Notes under the pieces: model-generated
What the model saw: only the letters and a program-made list of their open reading frames with translations
Told to the model about the DNA's origin: nothing
The model's database searches: none
Program-made: the position numbers and the translations under genes
Part shown: in pieces, positions 41,841 through 53,352 of the stretch
Layout of the letters: the number at the start of each line of letters is the position of its first letter
Position numbering within the stretch: position 1 is the stretch's first letter
Assembly: GCA_963777915.1 (NCBI GenBank)
Contig: CAVZSH010000005.1
Span: 62,001 to 126,000, forward strand
DNA: 64,000 nucleotides
DNA from: CAVUPF01 sp963777915
Lineage (GTDB): Bacteria > Actinomycetota > Thermoleophilia > Solirubrobacterales > 70-9
Direction: 5' to 3'

Positions 41841-42665
41841 TCAGCGGCCGCTGAACTCGGGCGTCTCGCCTGCGAAAAACGCCTCGACCCCGGTCTTCAA
41901 GTCCTCGGTGGCCATGCTGTCGGCGATCCCGTGCTGCTCCAGTTCCAGGTGGCCAGCGAGGTTGTTCTCGATGCTCTGGCCGCAGAGCAGCTTCGCCATC
42001 CGTACGTAATAGGGCGCCTTCGCCGCCAGCTCCTCGGCCTTGGCGCGGGCCCGCGCCATCAGCTCCTCCGGGGCAACGACCTCCGCCACCAGTCGCTCGG
42101 CCAGCGCCTCAGAGGCGCTCATGTTCGGGTCGCCCAGGAGGATCTCCAGCGCCCGGCTGGGGCCGACCACCCGCGGCAGGAAGTAGGTCATACCGCCGTC
42201 CGGTGAGGCGCCGATGCGGCCGTAGGCGCAGGCGAAGAAAGCGGCCTCGGAGGCGATCCGGGTGTCGCAGGCTAAGGCCAGCGAGAATCCTGCCCCCGCC
42301 GCAGGGCCGTTGACTGCGGCGATCACCGGGTGGGGGATGCGCCGCAGGTTGACGATCGCCTGGTGAAGGGTCGCTGCCCCGCGCCGCACTTCGGATGGCA
42401 GGTCGATCTCCTCCGCTTCGACTCCTTTGCGGAACCAGTTGACGTCGCCCCCGGCGCAGAACGCCTTGCCGGCACCGGTGACGATCAGCGCCCGCAGCGG
42501 GGCGCGGTCGGCGAGCCAGGCGAAGACGACGGCCAGCTCACCGATCATTTCTGGGCTCATCGCGTTGAAGGCGTCGGGCCGGTCGAGGGTGAGGGTCCCG
42601 ATCTCCCCGTCGATCTCGATTCGCATCGTGCTCAGCTCGGGCGGGCTCAGGGTCTGGGTGGTCAT
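41841..42665 (-). CDS. Enoyl-CoA hydratase/isomerase family protein
   Basis: Crotonase fold. About 274 residues from ATG 42665 (GGAGAG upstream). Oxyanion-hole motif AFCAGGDVNWF and the active-site region NGPAAGAGFSLALACDTRIA are clear; the second catalytic Glu of true hydratases is replaced in this region (SPDGGMTYFLPRVVG), pointing to an isomerase or other crotonase activity. No fatty-acid genes adjoin it. Divergent from uvrC with a 60-base gap. Confidence 0.85.
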   Translation of the reverse strand: MTTQTLSPPELSTMRIEIDGEIGTLTLDRPDAFNAMSPEMIGELAVVFAWLADRAPLRALIVTGAGKAFCAGGDVNWFRKGVEAEEIDLPSEVRRGAATLHQAIVNLRRIPHPVIAAVNGPAAGAGFSLALACDTRIASEAAFFACAYGRIGASPDGGMTYFLPRVVGPSRALEILLGDPNMSASEALAERLVAEVVAPEELMARARAKAEELAAKAPYYVRMAKLLCGQSIENNLAGHLELEQHGIADSMATEDLKTGVEAFFAGETPEFSGR

Positions 42666-42725
42666 CTCGCTCTCCGTGTCAGCTTCAAGTTGGCCGGGTG
42701 GCCAGGAGCCTACCCTTTGTCCCAA

Positions 42726-44624
42726 GTGGCCAAAGGCGATCACAGCGGCAACCTCTCTCGTGAGGAGCGGATCTCACAACAGCGCGGTTCCCTTCCCGAC
42801 TCTCCAGGCGTCTACCTCTTCCACGGCGATGGCGAGGAGGTGCTCTACGTCGGCAAGGCCCGCTCAATCCGCAAGCGCGTCGCCTCCCACTTCACCGGCG
42901 GCGAGAGCCGCCTCACCTCACGCGTCGAGCGGATCGAGTTCCTCGTCACCGCGACCGAGGCGGAGGCGCTGCTCGCCGAGCAGAGCTTTATCAAGCGCCA
43001 CCGGCCCCGCTTCAACATCCGCCTGCGCGACGATAAGTCCTACCCCTACATCGCGGTCAGCCTCGACGAGGACTATCCACGGGTCTACTTCACCCGCGAG
43101 AAGCACCGTCCCCGCCGCGCCTACTTCGGGCCCTTCTCCAGCGCCAAGCGGGTGCGGGAGACGCTCGACCTTCTAGGCAAGCTGTTCCAGTTTCGAACCT
43201 GCGAGGGTCCCCACCCCGGCCGCCGCTCCGGCAGCCCCTGCCTCGATTACTACATCAAGCGCTGCGGGGCTCCCTGTGTCGGCTACATCGGCCGCGAGGA
43301 GTATCAGCGCAACATCGACGCGATTCTCGACTTCCTCTCCGGCCGCTACCGTCAGGTCGAGGAGGAGCAGACGCGCAAGATGGAGGAGGCCGCCGCGGCT
43401 CGGGAGTTCGAGCGCGCCGCGTTGCACCGCGACCGGCTGAAGGCGATTCGCTCCCTGTTCGAGCGACAGCGCGTCGCCGGCGGCTCGGTCGGCACCGCCG
43501 ACCTGATCGGGGTCGCGGCCGAGGGGCCGGACGCCAACGCCCAGGTCTTCCAGGTCCGCGACGGCATCCTCGCCGAGCGTCAGAGCTTCTACCTCGACAA
43601 CCAGGCCGAGCGCGACCTGGCCGAGGTCGCCGAGGAGTTCATCGGACAGTACTACTCGGCCTCGCCGGCGATGCCCCGGACGGTCCTCGTCGGCCCCTAC
43701 CTGCGGGAGCGCGCTGCCGTGCTGGCCGAGGCGCTGAGCGAGCGTCGCGGCGCCGGCGTCGAGGTACGGGTAGCCGAGCGCGGCGATAAGCGGCGCCTGC
43801 GCGAGCTGGCCGAGCGCAACGCCCGCCTCGCCCTCGACCAAGACCGGCTGCGCCGCGAGCATCGCCGCCAACGCCGGGTCGAGTCGCTGGCGGTGCTGAG
43901 CGAGATGCTCGGGATGGAGGAGCTGCCGGTCCGCATAGAGGGCTACGACATCTCAAACCTCGGCGGCGAGCACACGGTGGCTTCGATGGTCGTCTTCGAG
44001 GGGGGGGCGACCAAGAAGGCGGACTACCGCCGCTTCCGGGTGCGCGGCGAGCGCCGAGCGGCGAGCGCCAACGGCGGTCCCGACGACTTCGCCTCGATGG
44101 AGGAGGTGCTCTCACGACGGATGAAGCGCTATCTGGAGCAGGCCGACCTTTCGCCTCACGATGGCGAGCGCGACGAGAGCTTCGCCTCGCTCCCTTCGCT
44201 GATCGTGATCGACGGTGGCAAGGGTCAGCTCGCCGCCGGGATGCGGGCGCTGCGACCTTTTGCCGAGCTCGGCGTCACCGTGATCAGCTTGGCCAAGCGG
44301 CTGGAGGAGGTCTACGTCCCCGGCCGCAGGGCGCCGATCGACCTGCCCGCCGACTCGGAGGCCTCCAAGCTCCTGCAGCGGGTCCGCGACGAGGCGCACC
44401 GCTTCGCGATCGAGCATCACCGCGGCCGCCGCGACCGGGCGATGACCGGCTCGGTGCTCGACGAGCTGAAGGGCGTCGGCCCGGTCCGCAAGCGTGCCCT
44501 GCTCAAGCATTTTGGCTCTCCAGAGCGGTTTCTGGCCGCCTCTCGCGAGGAGTTGGAGGCGGTGCCCGGCGTGCCTGGCAAAGTAGCCCGGGAGATCCAC
44601 GAGCAGCTCAATAGGACCGGCTGA
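42726..44624 (+). CDS. uvrC: Excinuclease ABC subunit C (UvrC)
   Basis: Makes both incisions in nucleotide excision repair. 632 residues: GIY-YIG nuclease (SPGVYLFHGDGEEVLYVGKA at about 24-43), UVR motif (RKMEEAAAAREFERAALHRD), RNase H-like domain (EGYDISNLGGEHTVASMVVF) and tandem HhH near the end (LKGVGPVRKRALLKHFGS). GTG 42726 gives the canonical N terminus. Followed by rapZ, as in most Gram-positives. Confidence 0.96.
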   Translation: MAKGDHSGNLSREERISQQRGSLPDSPGVYLFHGDGEEVLYVGKARSIRKRVASHFTGGESRLTSRVERIEFLVTATEAEALLAEQSFIKRHRPRFNIRLRDDKSYPYIAVSLDEDYPRVYFTREKHRPRRAYFGPFSSAKRVRETLDLLGKLFQFRTCEGPHPGRRSGSPCLDYYIKRCGAPCVGYIGREEYQRNIDAILDFLSGRYRQVEEEQTRKMEEAAAAREFERAALHRDRLKAIRSLFERQRVAGGSVGTADLIGVAAEGPDANAQVFQVRDGILAERQSFYLDNQAERDLAEVAEEFIGQYYSASPAMPRTVLVGPYLRERAAVLAEALSERRGAGVEVRVAERGDKRRLRELAERNARLALDQDRLRREHRRQRRVESLAVLSEMLGMEELPVRIEGYDISNLGGEHTVASMVVFEGGATKKADYRRFRVRGERRAASANGGPDDFASMEEVLSRRMKRYLEQADLSPHDGERDESFASLPSLIVIDGGKGQLAAGMRALRPFAELGVTVISLAKRLEEVYVPGRRAPIDLPADSEASKLLQRVRDEAHRFAIEHHRGRRDRAMTGSVLDELKGVGPVRKRALLKHFGSPERFLAASREELEAVPGVPGKVAREIHEQLNRTG

Positions 44625-44633
44625 GGGGACGCG

Positions 44634-45563
44634 ATGGCGAGGGCCGAGAAAACCAAGGAGCGCGAGGCGAGCGGCGACGGCGGGCAGCCCCTCAAGGAGG
44701 TGACCCTGGTCGTCATCACCGGGCGCTCGGGGGCGGGCAAGTCGGAGGCGATCGCTGCCTTTGAGGACGGCGGCTACTTCTGCGTCGACAACCTGCCACC
44801 GCGGATGATCGGCAGCCTCGGCGAGCTGTTCCGCCACGACGGCAGCGGGGTCGAGCGGGCTGCCGTTGTCTCCGACGTTCGTGGCGGCGATTACTTCGAC
44901 GACCTGGTCCAGGTCCTGGACGATCTCGAGGCCGACGGGTTGAAGCCGAAGGTCCTCTTCCTTGAGGCCGACGAGGAGACGCTGGTCGACCGCTACAAGG
45001 AGACCCGCCGCCGTCACCCGCTCGCCCCCGAAGGCCGGATCATCGAGGGGATCCGGGCCGAGCGCGAGCTGTTGGCGCCGCTGCGCGAGCGCGCCGATGT
45101 CGTCATGGACTCAAGCGACCTGACCGCTGCCGAGCTGCGTCGCCGCATCGCCGAGGAGATGCTGGGCCGCGAGGAGGGCGGCAAGCTGGCGCTGACCTTG
45201 CTCACCTTCGGCTTTAAGAACGGGCCGCCGCGGGACGCCGACCTCACCCTCGACGTGCGCTTCTTGCCCAACCCACACTACGTCGACGAGCTGCGCCCGC
45301 TGACCGGAATCGATCGCGAGGTGCGCGAGTACGTCGAGTCCGGGACTCAGGCGGGCGAGTTCTACGGGCGGCTGCTGCCGCTGCTTGAGTTCCTCGTCCC
45401 CGCCTACGTCGCGGAGGGCAAGAGCCACCTGACGATTGCGGTCGGCTGCACCGGCGGCCGCCACCGCTCCGTTACTGTCGCCGACCGCATCCGCCGTGAC
45501 CTGGTCGAGCGCGACGACGTGATCGTCCGCGTCAAGCACCGCGACGTCGAGCTGGACAGCTGA
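44634..45563 (+). CDS. rapZ: RapZ (YvcJ) nucleotide-binding protein
   Basis: P-loop protein; in E. coli an RNase adaptor, in Gram-positives of less clear role. 309 residues: Walker A GRSGAGKSEA near 30-39, YFCVDNLPP, and the C-terminal GCTGGRHRSVTVADRI motif. ATG 44634, nine bases after uvrC. The genes normally following it, yvcK and whiA, are not here. Confidence 0.95.
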   Translation: MARAEKTKEREASGDGGQPLKEVTLVVITGRSGAGKSEAIAAFEDGGYFCVDNLPPRMIGSLGELFRHDGSGVERAAVVSDVRGGDYFDDLVQVLDDLEADGLKPKVLFLEADEETLVDRYKETRRRHPLAPEGRIIEGIRAERELLAPLRERADVVMDSSDLTAAELRRRIAEEMLGREEGGKLALTLLTFGFKNGPPRDADLTLDVRFLPNPHYVDELRPLTGIDREVREYVESGTQAGEFYGRLLPLLEFLVPAYVAEGKSHLTIAVGCTGGRHRSVTVADRIRRDLVERDDVIVRVKHRDVELDS

Positions 45564-45597
45564 GCGTTCCGGCCGCCGACCATAGAATCCGCGCGCT

Positions 45598-46443
45598 TTG
45601 CCCGAACCGGTCATCTCGATCAGCGGCCTGCGCAAGAGCTACGGCAATGCCGAGGCGGTGCGCGGCATCGACCTCGAGGTTCAGCCCGGCGAGGTCTTCG
45701 CCTTCCTCGGTCCCAACGGCGCCGGCAAGACGACCACGGTCGAGATCCTGGAGGGCTATCGCAACCGCAGTGGCGGGGAGGTCTCGGTGCTGGGCGCCGA
45801 TCCCCAACGGGCGGGGCGCGCGTGGCGCGAGCGGATCGGGATCGTCCTTCAGAGCTGCCGTCTTGACCCCTACCTGACCGTACGCGAGTCGCTCGGCCTT
45901 TACGCCGGCTACTACAGCGCTCCACGGTCGATCGAGGAGGTGATCGAGCTGGTCGGGCTGGAGGCTGAGGCCGACGAGCGCGCCAGCCGCCTCTCCGGCG
46001 GCCAGCAACGTCGCCTCGACGTCGGCATGGCTTTGGTGGGCGACCCCGAGCTGCTCTTCCTCGATGAGCCGACCACCGGCTTTGACCCCTCGGCGCGGCG
46101 CCAGGCCTGGGACGTGATCGCCGGCCTGCGTGACCTCGGCAAGACGGTCTTTCTCACCACCCATTACATGGACGAGGCGCAACGCCTCGCCGACCGGGTG
46201 ACGATCATCGCCAAGGGGGAGATCGTCGCCCGCGGCACTCCCGAGGATCTCGGCGATCGCGAGAGCCAACCGGCGACGATCAGCTACCGCCTCAACGGCG
46301 AGGAGATCTCGATGCAGACAACCACCCCGGTCAAGACCCTCCACGAGCTGACTGGCCGGGCGCTTGAGCGGGGGGAGGACCTCGAGCGGCTCGAGGTGAG
46401 CAGGCCCACTCTGGAGGACGTCTACCTGGAGCTCACCGAGTGA
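45598..46443 (+). CDS. ABC exporter ATPase (DrrA type)
   Basis: 281 residues with Walker A GPNGAGKTTT, signature LSGGQQRRLDVGMAL, Walker B LLFLDEPTTGFDP and a 65-residue C-terminal tail with LEDVYLELTE, typical of DrrA/NatA-type drug or lipid exporters. TTG 45598; stop overlaps the permease start. It stands where yvcK and whiA are usually found. Confidence 0.9.
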   Translation: MPEPVISISGLRKSYGNAEAVRGIDLEVQPGEVFAFLGPNGAGKTTTVEILEGYRNRSGGEVSVLGADPQRAGRAWRERIGIVLQSCRLDPYLTVRESLGLYAGYYSAPRSIEEVIELVGLEAEADERASRLSGGQQRRLDVGMALVGDPELLFLDEPTTGFDPSARRQAWDVIAGLRDLGKTVFLTTHYMDEAQRLADRVTIIAKGEIVARGTPEDLGDRESQPATISYRLNGEEISMQTTTPVKTLHELTGRALERGEDLERLEVSRPTLEDVYLELTE

Positions 46444-47210
46444 CTATGAGCCTTCTCTTGCATCAATTTCGCTACGACCAGAAGGCCTTCTGGCGCAACC
46501 CCGCCTCGGTCTTCTTCACGGTGATGTTCCCGGTCGTCCTCTTCGTGATCCTCGCGCTCGCCTTCAGCGGCAAGACGGTGGGCATTCGAGGTGGCATCAA
46601 GGCGACCATCTACTACGTGCCGGCGATCATCGTCCTCTCGGTGATCTCCTCGACGGTGCAGAGCCTGGTGATGTCGCTGGTGATCGCCCGAGAAGGAGGG
46701 CGGCTGAAGCGTGGTCGGGGGACCCCGATGCCGCCCTGGGTCTTCATCGCAGGGCGGATCGGCAACGCGATCGTCGTCGCCGTGATCATGCTGGTGCTGC
46801 TGGCGCTGATCGGGCGGGTCTTCTACGGGGTGCCGATTCCCTGGGGCGGCACGGCGGCGATCCTGGTGACCTTGGTCGTCGGAGCCGCGTCTTTCTGCTG
46901 CCTGGGCATCGCGCTGACCGCGGCGATCCCCTCCCAAGACGCCGCCGCGCCGATCGTCAACGCCCTGCTCTTCCCTCTCTATTTCCTCTCGGGCGTCTTC
47001 ATCCCCGAGAACGAACTTCCCAGCGGCGTCATCCACTTCGCCGATGCCTTCCCGATTCGCCACTTCTTTGTGGCCTTCTTCGACGCCTATGTGTCGGCTG
47101 GGGGTGGCCCGAGCATCAGCTGGGGCAACCTCGCGATCGTCGCCATCTGGGGCCTCGCCGGACTCCTCCTCGCGGTCCGCTTCTTTCGCTGGACGCCGCG
47201 CGGCAGTTGA
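46440..47210 (+). CDS. ABC-2 type exporter permease
   Basis: 256 residues with six hydrophobic helices and the ABC-2 motif near LFPLYFLSGVFIPENELP. The pair forms a half-size exporter. GTG 46440 overlaps the ATPase gene (GTGA); ATG 46446 is also possible. Substrate unknown. Confidence 0.9.
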   Translation: MTMSLLLHQFRYDQKAFWRNPASVFFTVMFPVVLFVILALAFSGKTVGIRGGIKATIYYVPAIIVLSVISSTVQSLVMSLVIAREGGRLKRGRGTPMPPWVFIAGRIGNAIVVAVIMLVLLALIGRVFYGVPIPWGGTAAILVTLVVGAASFCCLGIALTAAIPSQDAAAPIVNALLFPLYFLSGVFIPENELPSGVIHFADAFPIRHFFVAFFDAYVSAGGGPSISWGNLAIVAIWGLAGLLLAVRFFRWTPRGS

Positions 47211-47254
47211 GCAGACGACTTCTGGACGCCCGCCCCCTATAGCCTTCTAGGCCC

Positions 47255-48678
<1,424 letters not shown>

Positions 48679-48691
48679 TCGCGCTGGGGCG

Positions 48692-49879
48692 TTGAGCTTC
48701 TCGAAGGCAAGCGTCCGCGACGCCGATGTCGCGGGAAGGCGAGTGCTGGTCCGGGTCGACTTCAACGTCCCGATGGAGGACGGGCGGGTCGCCGATGACA
48801 CCCGCATCCGGGCGGCGCTTCCGACGATCGAGCTGCTGCGCGAGCGCGGCGCAGCCCTGGTGCTGGTCTCCCACCTGGGGCGGCCGCAGGGCAAGCCAGA
48901 CCCGGCGCTCTCGATGGAGGCGGTGGGAGAGCGGCTGGCGCAGCTGCTCGACGCCGAGGTGCATCAGGCGCCCGCGGTCATCGGCAGCGAGGTCGAGGCA
49001 ATGGCCCGTGCCCTTGGGCCGGGCGAAGTGCTGTTGCTGGAAAACGTCCGCTTCGAGCCGGGGGAGAAGGAGAACGACCCGGCTCTGGCCAAAGCGCTCG
49101 CCCGCCTCGCCGACCTCTACGTCAACGACGCCTTCGGCGTCGCCCACCGCGACCACGCAAGCACCGCCGGGGTGGCGCGCCTCTTGCCGGGTTACGCCGG
49201 CCTGCTACTCGAGCAGGAGGTGGAGAAGCTGAGCTCGGTGGTCGAATCGCCGCCGCGGCCGCTGCTCGTCGTTCTCGGCGGCGCCAAGGTCTCCGACAAG
49301 GTGGCGGTTATCGATCGCTTCCTGGAGATCGCCGACCGCATCTTGATCGGCGGCGCGATGTGCTTCAGCTTCTTCCGCGCCCAGGGGATCCCGACCGGCG
49401 ACTCGCTGATCGAGCAGGAGGGCGTGGCGCTGGCTGCGGAGGCGCTGGAGCGGGCGCAAGGTTCGGCATGCGAGCTGGGGCTGCCGGTCGACCTGGGTCT
49501 GGGGGAGCGCCTCGACGCCGCGGCGCAGCGCCGCGAGAGCGACGGGGTCGAGGTGCCCGACGGCTGGATGGGGCTCGATATCGGCCCTCGCACCGCAGCC
49601 GACTACGCCGCGGCGATTGCCACGGCCGGCACGGTGCTGTGGAACGGGCCGATGGGCGCCTTCGAGTTGGAGGCGTTCGCGGCGGGGACGCGCGCCGTCG
49701 CCGAGGCGGTGGCAGAGTGCCCCGGCACCACGGTGGTCGGCGGCGGCGACTCGGTAGCGGCGCTACAGCGGTTCGGGCTTGGTGAGAAGGTGGACTGGCT
49801 CTCGACCGGAGGAGGAGCGTCCTTGGAGTTATTAGAGGGAAACGAACTGCCGGGGTTGGGGGCTCTCCTCGATGCCTGA
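48692..49879 (+). CDS. pgk: Phosphoglycerate kinase
   Basis: 395 residues. N domain with VLVRVDFNVPMEDG and HLGRPQGK (about 58-68); C domain with GGAKVSDKVAVI and GGGDSVAAL. TTG 48692, 13 bases after gap, gives MSFSKASVRDADVAGRRVL, the normal N terminus. Stop overlaps tpiA by eight bases. Confidence 0.96.
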   Translation: MSFSKASVRDADVAGRRVLVRVDFNVPMEDGRVADDTRIRAALPTIELLRERGAALVLVSHLGRPQGKPDPALSMEAVGERLAQLLDAEVHQAPAVIGSEVEAMARALGPGEVLLLENVRFEPGEKENDPALAKALARLADLYVNDAFGVAHRDHASTAGVARLLPGYAGLLLEQEVEKLSSVVESPPRPLLVVLGGAKVSDKVAVIDRFLEIADRILIGGAMCFSFFRAQGIPTGDSLIEQEGVALAAEALERAQGSACELGLPVDLGLGERLDAAAQRRESDGVEVPDGWMGLDIGPRTAADYAAAIATAGTVLWNGPMGAFELEAFAAGTRAVAEAVAECPGTTVVGGGDSVAALQRFGLGEKVDWLSTGGGASLELLEGNELPGLGALLDA

Positions 49880-50624
49880 GCGCACCCCCTACATCGCCGC
49901 CAACTGGAAGATGCACAAGACGGTCGCAGCGGCAGCGCAGTTCGTCGATGCCCTCTTGCCGCGGATCGCCGCCACCCGAAGCGAGATCGTCATCTGTCCG
50001 CCGTTCCTCGCCCTCGGCGAGGTCGTGGAGCGCTCACGTGGCAGCGCCGTGCGGGTCGGCGCCCAGAACATGCACGAGGACCGCTCGGGCGCCTTCACCG
50101 GCGAGGTCTCGGCGCCGATGCTGGTCGAGGCCGGCGTCGAGGCTGTCCTCCTCGGCCACTCCGAGCGCCGCCGCTACTTCTGCGAGACCGACGATGCGCT
50201 GGCGCGCAAGGTTCCAGCGGCGCTGCTCGCCGGCCTGGAGCCGATCCTCTGCGTCGGCGAGGTCGAGGAGGAGCGCGACGCCGGCCAGACCGAGGCCGTG
50301 CTTGAGCGCCAGCTCCAGGCCGACCTGGCGGCGGTCGATTCGAGCGACCTGGCCCGCGTCGTCGTCGCCTACGAGCCGATCTGGGCGATCGGCACCGGAC
50401 GCACAGCCTCCCCCCGCCAGGCGCAGGAGGCGATCTCCTTTATTCGCGAGACGCTGCGGGGCCTCGGCGCCGGGGCCGAGCGGGCTCGCATCCTCTACGG
50501 CGGCTCGGTCAAGCCCGGCAACGCCGCCGAGCTGATGGCCCAGCCCGACGTCGACGGGGCGCTGGTCGGGGGGGCCAGCCTCGAGCCGGGCGACTTCGCG
50601 GCGATCGTCGAGGCCGCCGCTTGA
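49872..50624 (+). CDS. tpiA: Triosephosphate isomerase
   Basis: 250-residue TIM barrel. NWKMHK (11-16) with the catalytic Lys, LLGHSERRRYF with the catalytic His, and VVAYEPIWAIGTGRTASP with the catalytic Glu. ATG 49872 overlaps pgk; its stop overlaps gpmI. secG, often next to tpiA, is not present. Confidence 0.96.
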   Translation: MPERTPYIAANWKMHKTVAAAAQFVDALLPRIAATRSEIVICPPFLALGEVVERSRGSAVRVGAQNMHEDRSGAFTGEVSAPMLVEAGVEAVLLGHSERRRYFCETDDALARKVPAALLAGLEPILCVGEVEEERDAGQTEAVLERQLQADLAAVDSSDLARVVVAYEPIWAIGTGRTASPRQAQEAISFIRETLRGLGAGAERARILYGGSVKPGNAAELMAQPDVDGALVGGASLEPGDFAAIVEAAA

Positions 50625-52141
50625 CCGACGCGCCCTTCCCCTCGCTGGCCCTGGTCATTCTCGATGGCTGGGGCTTGGCCGAGCCCGGCCCAGGCAACGC
50701 GATCTCGCTTGCCGCGACCCCCGTCTTCGACCGCCTCTGGGCCGACTTTCCCCATACCCAGCTCTCCGCCCAGGGCTCCGACGTAGGGCTGCCCGAAGGG
50801 CAGATGGGCAACTCCGAGGTCGGCCACCTCAACCTCGGCGCCGGGGCGATCGTCAAGCAGGACCTGGCCCGGATCGATGACGCGATCGCCGACGGCAGCT
50901 TCTTTGAGAACGAGGCCCTGATCGCCGCCTGCGAGCGCGCCCGCAACAGCCCGCGCGGGCGCCTGCACCTGCTCGGCCTGCTCTCCGACGGCGGTGTGCA
51001 CTCCGGTTGGGAGCACATCGAGGCGATGATCGAGCTGGCCTCACATGAGGGGGTGCCAGACCTCGTCTTTCACGCCTTCACCGACGGCCGCGACACCCTC
51101 CCACACGGCGGGCAGACCTACCTCTTCGAGCTGGAGCGCTGGCTGCGCCACGCCGGTCGCATTGCCACTGTCAGCGGTCGCTATTACGCGATGGACCGCG
51201 ACACCCGCTGGGAGCGGACCAAGCTCGCCTACGACGCGATCGTCCACGCCGAGGGTGTATCGGCAGCGAGCGCCGAGGAGGCGATTGCCTCCGCCTATGA
51301 GCGTGGCGAGACCGACGAGTTCGTCAAGCCGACCGTGATCGGCGCCTACGACGGCGCCGCCGAGGGCGATGTTGCGATCTTCGTCAACTTCCGCCCTGAC
51401 CGGGCCCGGCAGATGACGCGCGCCCTCGCCGAAGCGGGCTTCGAGGAATTCTCCCGCTCCGGCGGCCCGCTGCTCGACCTGACCACGATGACCGAGTACC
51501 GCAAGGGCTGGCCCTATCCGGCCGCCTTCGCTGAGGCGCGACCGAAGACGACCCTGGCCGAGACGATCTCCGCGGCCGGCGGGCGCCAGCTGCACGTCGC
51601 CGAGACCGAGAAGTACGCCCACGTCACCTACTTCTTCAACGGCGGGCGCGAGCAGGAGTGGGACGGCGAGGAGCGCTTCCTGATCGACTCGCCGCGCGAC
51701 GTCCCTACCTATGACCACAGGCCGGAGATGAGCGCCCAGGGCGCCGCCGATGCGTTCGTCGGTCACTGGTCGGGCGGCGAGTACCGCTTCGGGATCATCA
51801 ACTTCGCGAACCCCGACATGGTCGGGCACACCGGTGTGATCCCGGCGGCGGTTAAGGCGGTCGAGGAGGTCGATGGCTGCCTCGGCGAGGTGGTCGCGGC
51901 GGTTGAGGCGAGCGGCGGGGCGTGCATCGTCACCGCCGATCATGGGAACTGCGATCACATGCTCGAGCCGGACGGCTCGCCCAATACCGCGCACTCGCTC
52001 AATCCGGTGCCGCTGGTCCTCACCGCCGAGGGTGTCGAGCTGCGTGAGCGCGGCATCCTTGCCGATGTCGCCCCGACCGTCCTCGAGCTGCTCGGCATCC
52101 CCCAGCCAGAAGCGATGACCGGCCGCTCGCTGATCGCGTGA
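50621..52141 (+). CDS. gpmI: Phosphoglycerate mutase, cofactor-independent
   Basis: 506 residues, alkaline-phosphatase superfamily with Mn ligands: VILDGWG with Asp, GNSEVGHLN with the Ser nucleophile, and late D-H clusters (ADHGNCDHM). Typical length (about 510). TTG 50621 overlaps tpiA; its stop overlaps tgt by four bases. Confidence 0.95.
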   Translation: MTDAPFPSLALVILDGWGLAEPGPGNAISLAATPVFDRLWADFPHTQLSAQGSDVGLPEGQMGNSEVGHLNLGAGAIVKQDLARIDDAIADGSFFENEALIAACERARNSPRGRLHLLGLLSDGGVHSGWEHIEAMIELASHEGVPDLVFHAFTDGRDTLPHGGQTYLFELERWLRHAGRIATVSGRYYAMDRDTRWERTKLAYDAIVHAEGVSAASAEEAIASAYERGETDEFVKPTVIGAYDGAAEGDVAIFVNFRPDRARQMTRALAEAGFEEFSRSGGPLLDLTTMTEYRKGWPYPAAFAEARPKTTLAETISAAGGRQLHVAETEKYAHVTYFFNGGREQEWDGEERFLIDSPRDVPTYDHRPEMSAQGAADAFVGHWSGGEYRFGIINFANPDMVGHTGVIPAAVKAVEEVDGCLGEVVAAVEASGGACIVTADHGNCDHMLEPDGSPNTAHSLNPVPLVLTAEGVELRERGILADVAPTVLELLGIPQPEAMTGRSLIA

Positions 52142-53352
52142 GGAGCGATTCGGGCCGGCTTCGGTTCGAGATCGAGGCGCGAGACGGGAGCGCGAGGGCC
52201 GGCATCCTGCACACCGCTCACGGGCCTGTCCAAACGCCCGCGTTCATCCCGCTTGCGACGAAGGCGACCGTGCGCGGCTTGGACTCCGCGGAGGTGGCCA
52301 GGCTTGGCTATGAGATGGTGCTCGGCAACACCTACCACCTCTTTGTCTCGCCAGGGCCGGAGAGGATCGCTGCCGCGGGCGGGCTGCATAGGTTCATGGG
52401 ATGGGAGCGGGCCCTGATCACCGACTCCGGTGGCTTTCAGGTCTTCTCACTCGCCCACGGGGGGGTGGCTAACGAGGTCAAGGGGAGTGGGCGGCAGGGG
52501 GGAGGGCCGGGGTCGGCTGTCTCGATCGAGGAGGAGGGGGTTCGGTTTCGTTCCTACAGGGACGGGGCCTCTCTGTTCATCTCGCCCGAGGTCTCGATGG
52601 AGGTGCAGGCGAAGCTGGGGTCTGACATCGCATTGGCCTTTGACGAGTGCACTCCGTTTCACGCCGAGCGGGATTACACGGCTCGATCGACGGAGCGGAC
52701 GCATCGATGGCTCGATCGCTGCCTGAGGTGGCATGAGGAGAATGGGCCGCGGCGCCAGGCCGTGTTCGGGATCGTCCAAGGCGGGGTCCACGAGGACCTT
52801 CGGCGCGACTCCGCGCAGGCGGTCTCTGAGGCCGCACTTGACGGCCTGGCGATCGGCGGCACCCTGGGGCGCGACAAGGCGGAGATGCGCGAGGTGCTCT
52901 CCTTCACCGCGCCGCTGCTGCCCGAGCCGGCGCCCAAGCACCTGCTCGGGATCGGCGAGGTCGACGACCTGCTCGCCGGCATCGCGCTCGGCCTCGACAT
53001 ATTCGACTGCGCGGTCCCGACCCGCCTCGCCCGCCACGGCGTCGCCCTCGCCCCGAGCCCGGAGACCCGCTTCCGCCTCGATCTGCGCAAGTCCGGCTGG
53101 GAGGGCGACCGCGGCCCCCTCGTCGAGGGCTGTCCCTGCCCCGCCTGCCAGCGCCACGACCGCGACTACCTCAGCTACCTGGCCCGCGCCGAGGAGTTGA
53201 CAGCGCTCCGCCTGATCTGCCTCCACAACCTCACCTACATGCAAGAGCTGACCGCAGGCGCTCGCTCTGCCATCGCGGCCGGTGCCTTTGGCCCCTTTTC
53301 GGCCGCGGTCAGCGACGGAGACCCTCCCTGGGCTACTTCGTGTTCTTTTTGA
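52138..53352 (+). CDS. tgt: tRNA-guanine transglycosylase
   Basis: Exchanges guanine-34 for preQ1 in GUN tRNAs. 404 residues: TIM barrel with QTPAFIPLATKATVRG, TDSGGFQVFSL with the proton donor Asp, DECTPFH, VFGIVQGG, and DIFDCAVPTRLARHG with the nucleophile Asp. Zinc site CPCPAC followed by HNL. GTG 52138 overlaps gpmI. Its tail overlaps the kinase gene on the opposite strand by 20 bases. preQ1 genes are not in the window. Confidence 0.94.
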   Translation: MRSDSGRLRFEIEARDGSARAGILHTAHGPVQTPAFIPLATKATVRGLDSAEVARLGYEMVLGNTYHLFVSPGPERIAAAGGLHRFMGWERALITDSGGFQVFSLAHGGVANEVKGSGRQGGGPGSAVSIEEEGVRFRSYRDGASLFISPEVSMEVQAKLGSDIALAFDECTPFHAERDYTARSTERTHRWLDRCLRWHEENGPRRQAVFGIVQGGVHEDLRRDSAQAVSEAALDGLAIGGTLGRDKAEMREVLSFTAPLLPEPAPKHLLGIGEVDDLLAGIALGLDIFDCAVPTRLARHGVALAPSPETRFRLDLRKSGWEGDRGPLVEGCPCPACQRHDRDYLSYLARAEELTALRLICLHNLTYMQELTAGARSAIAAGAFGPFSAAVSDGDPPWATSCSF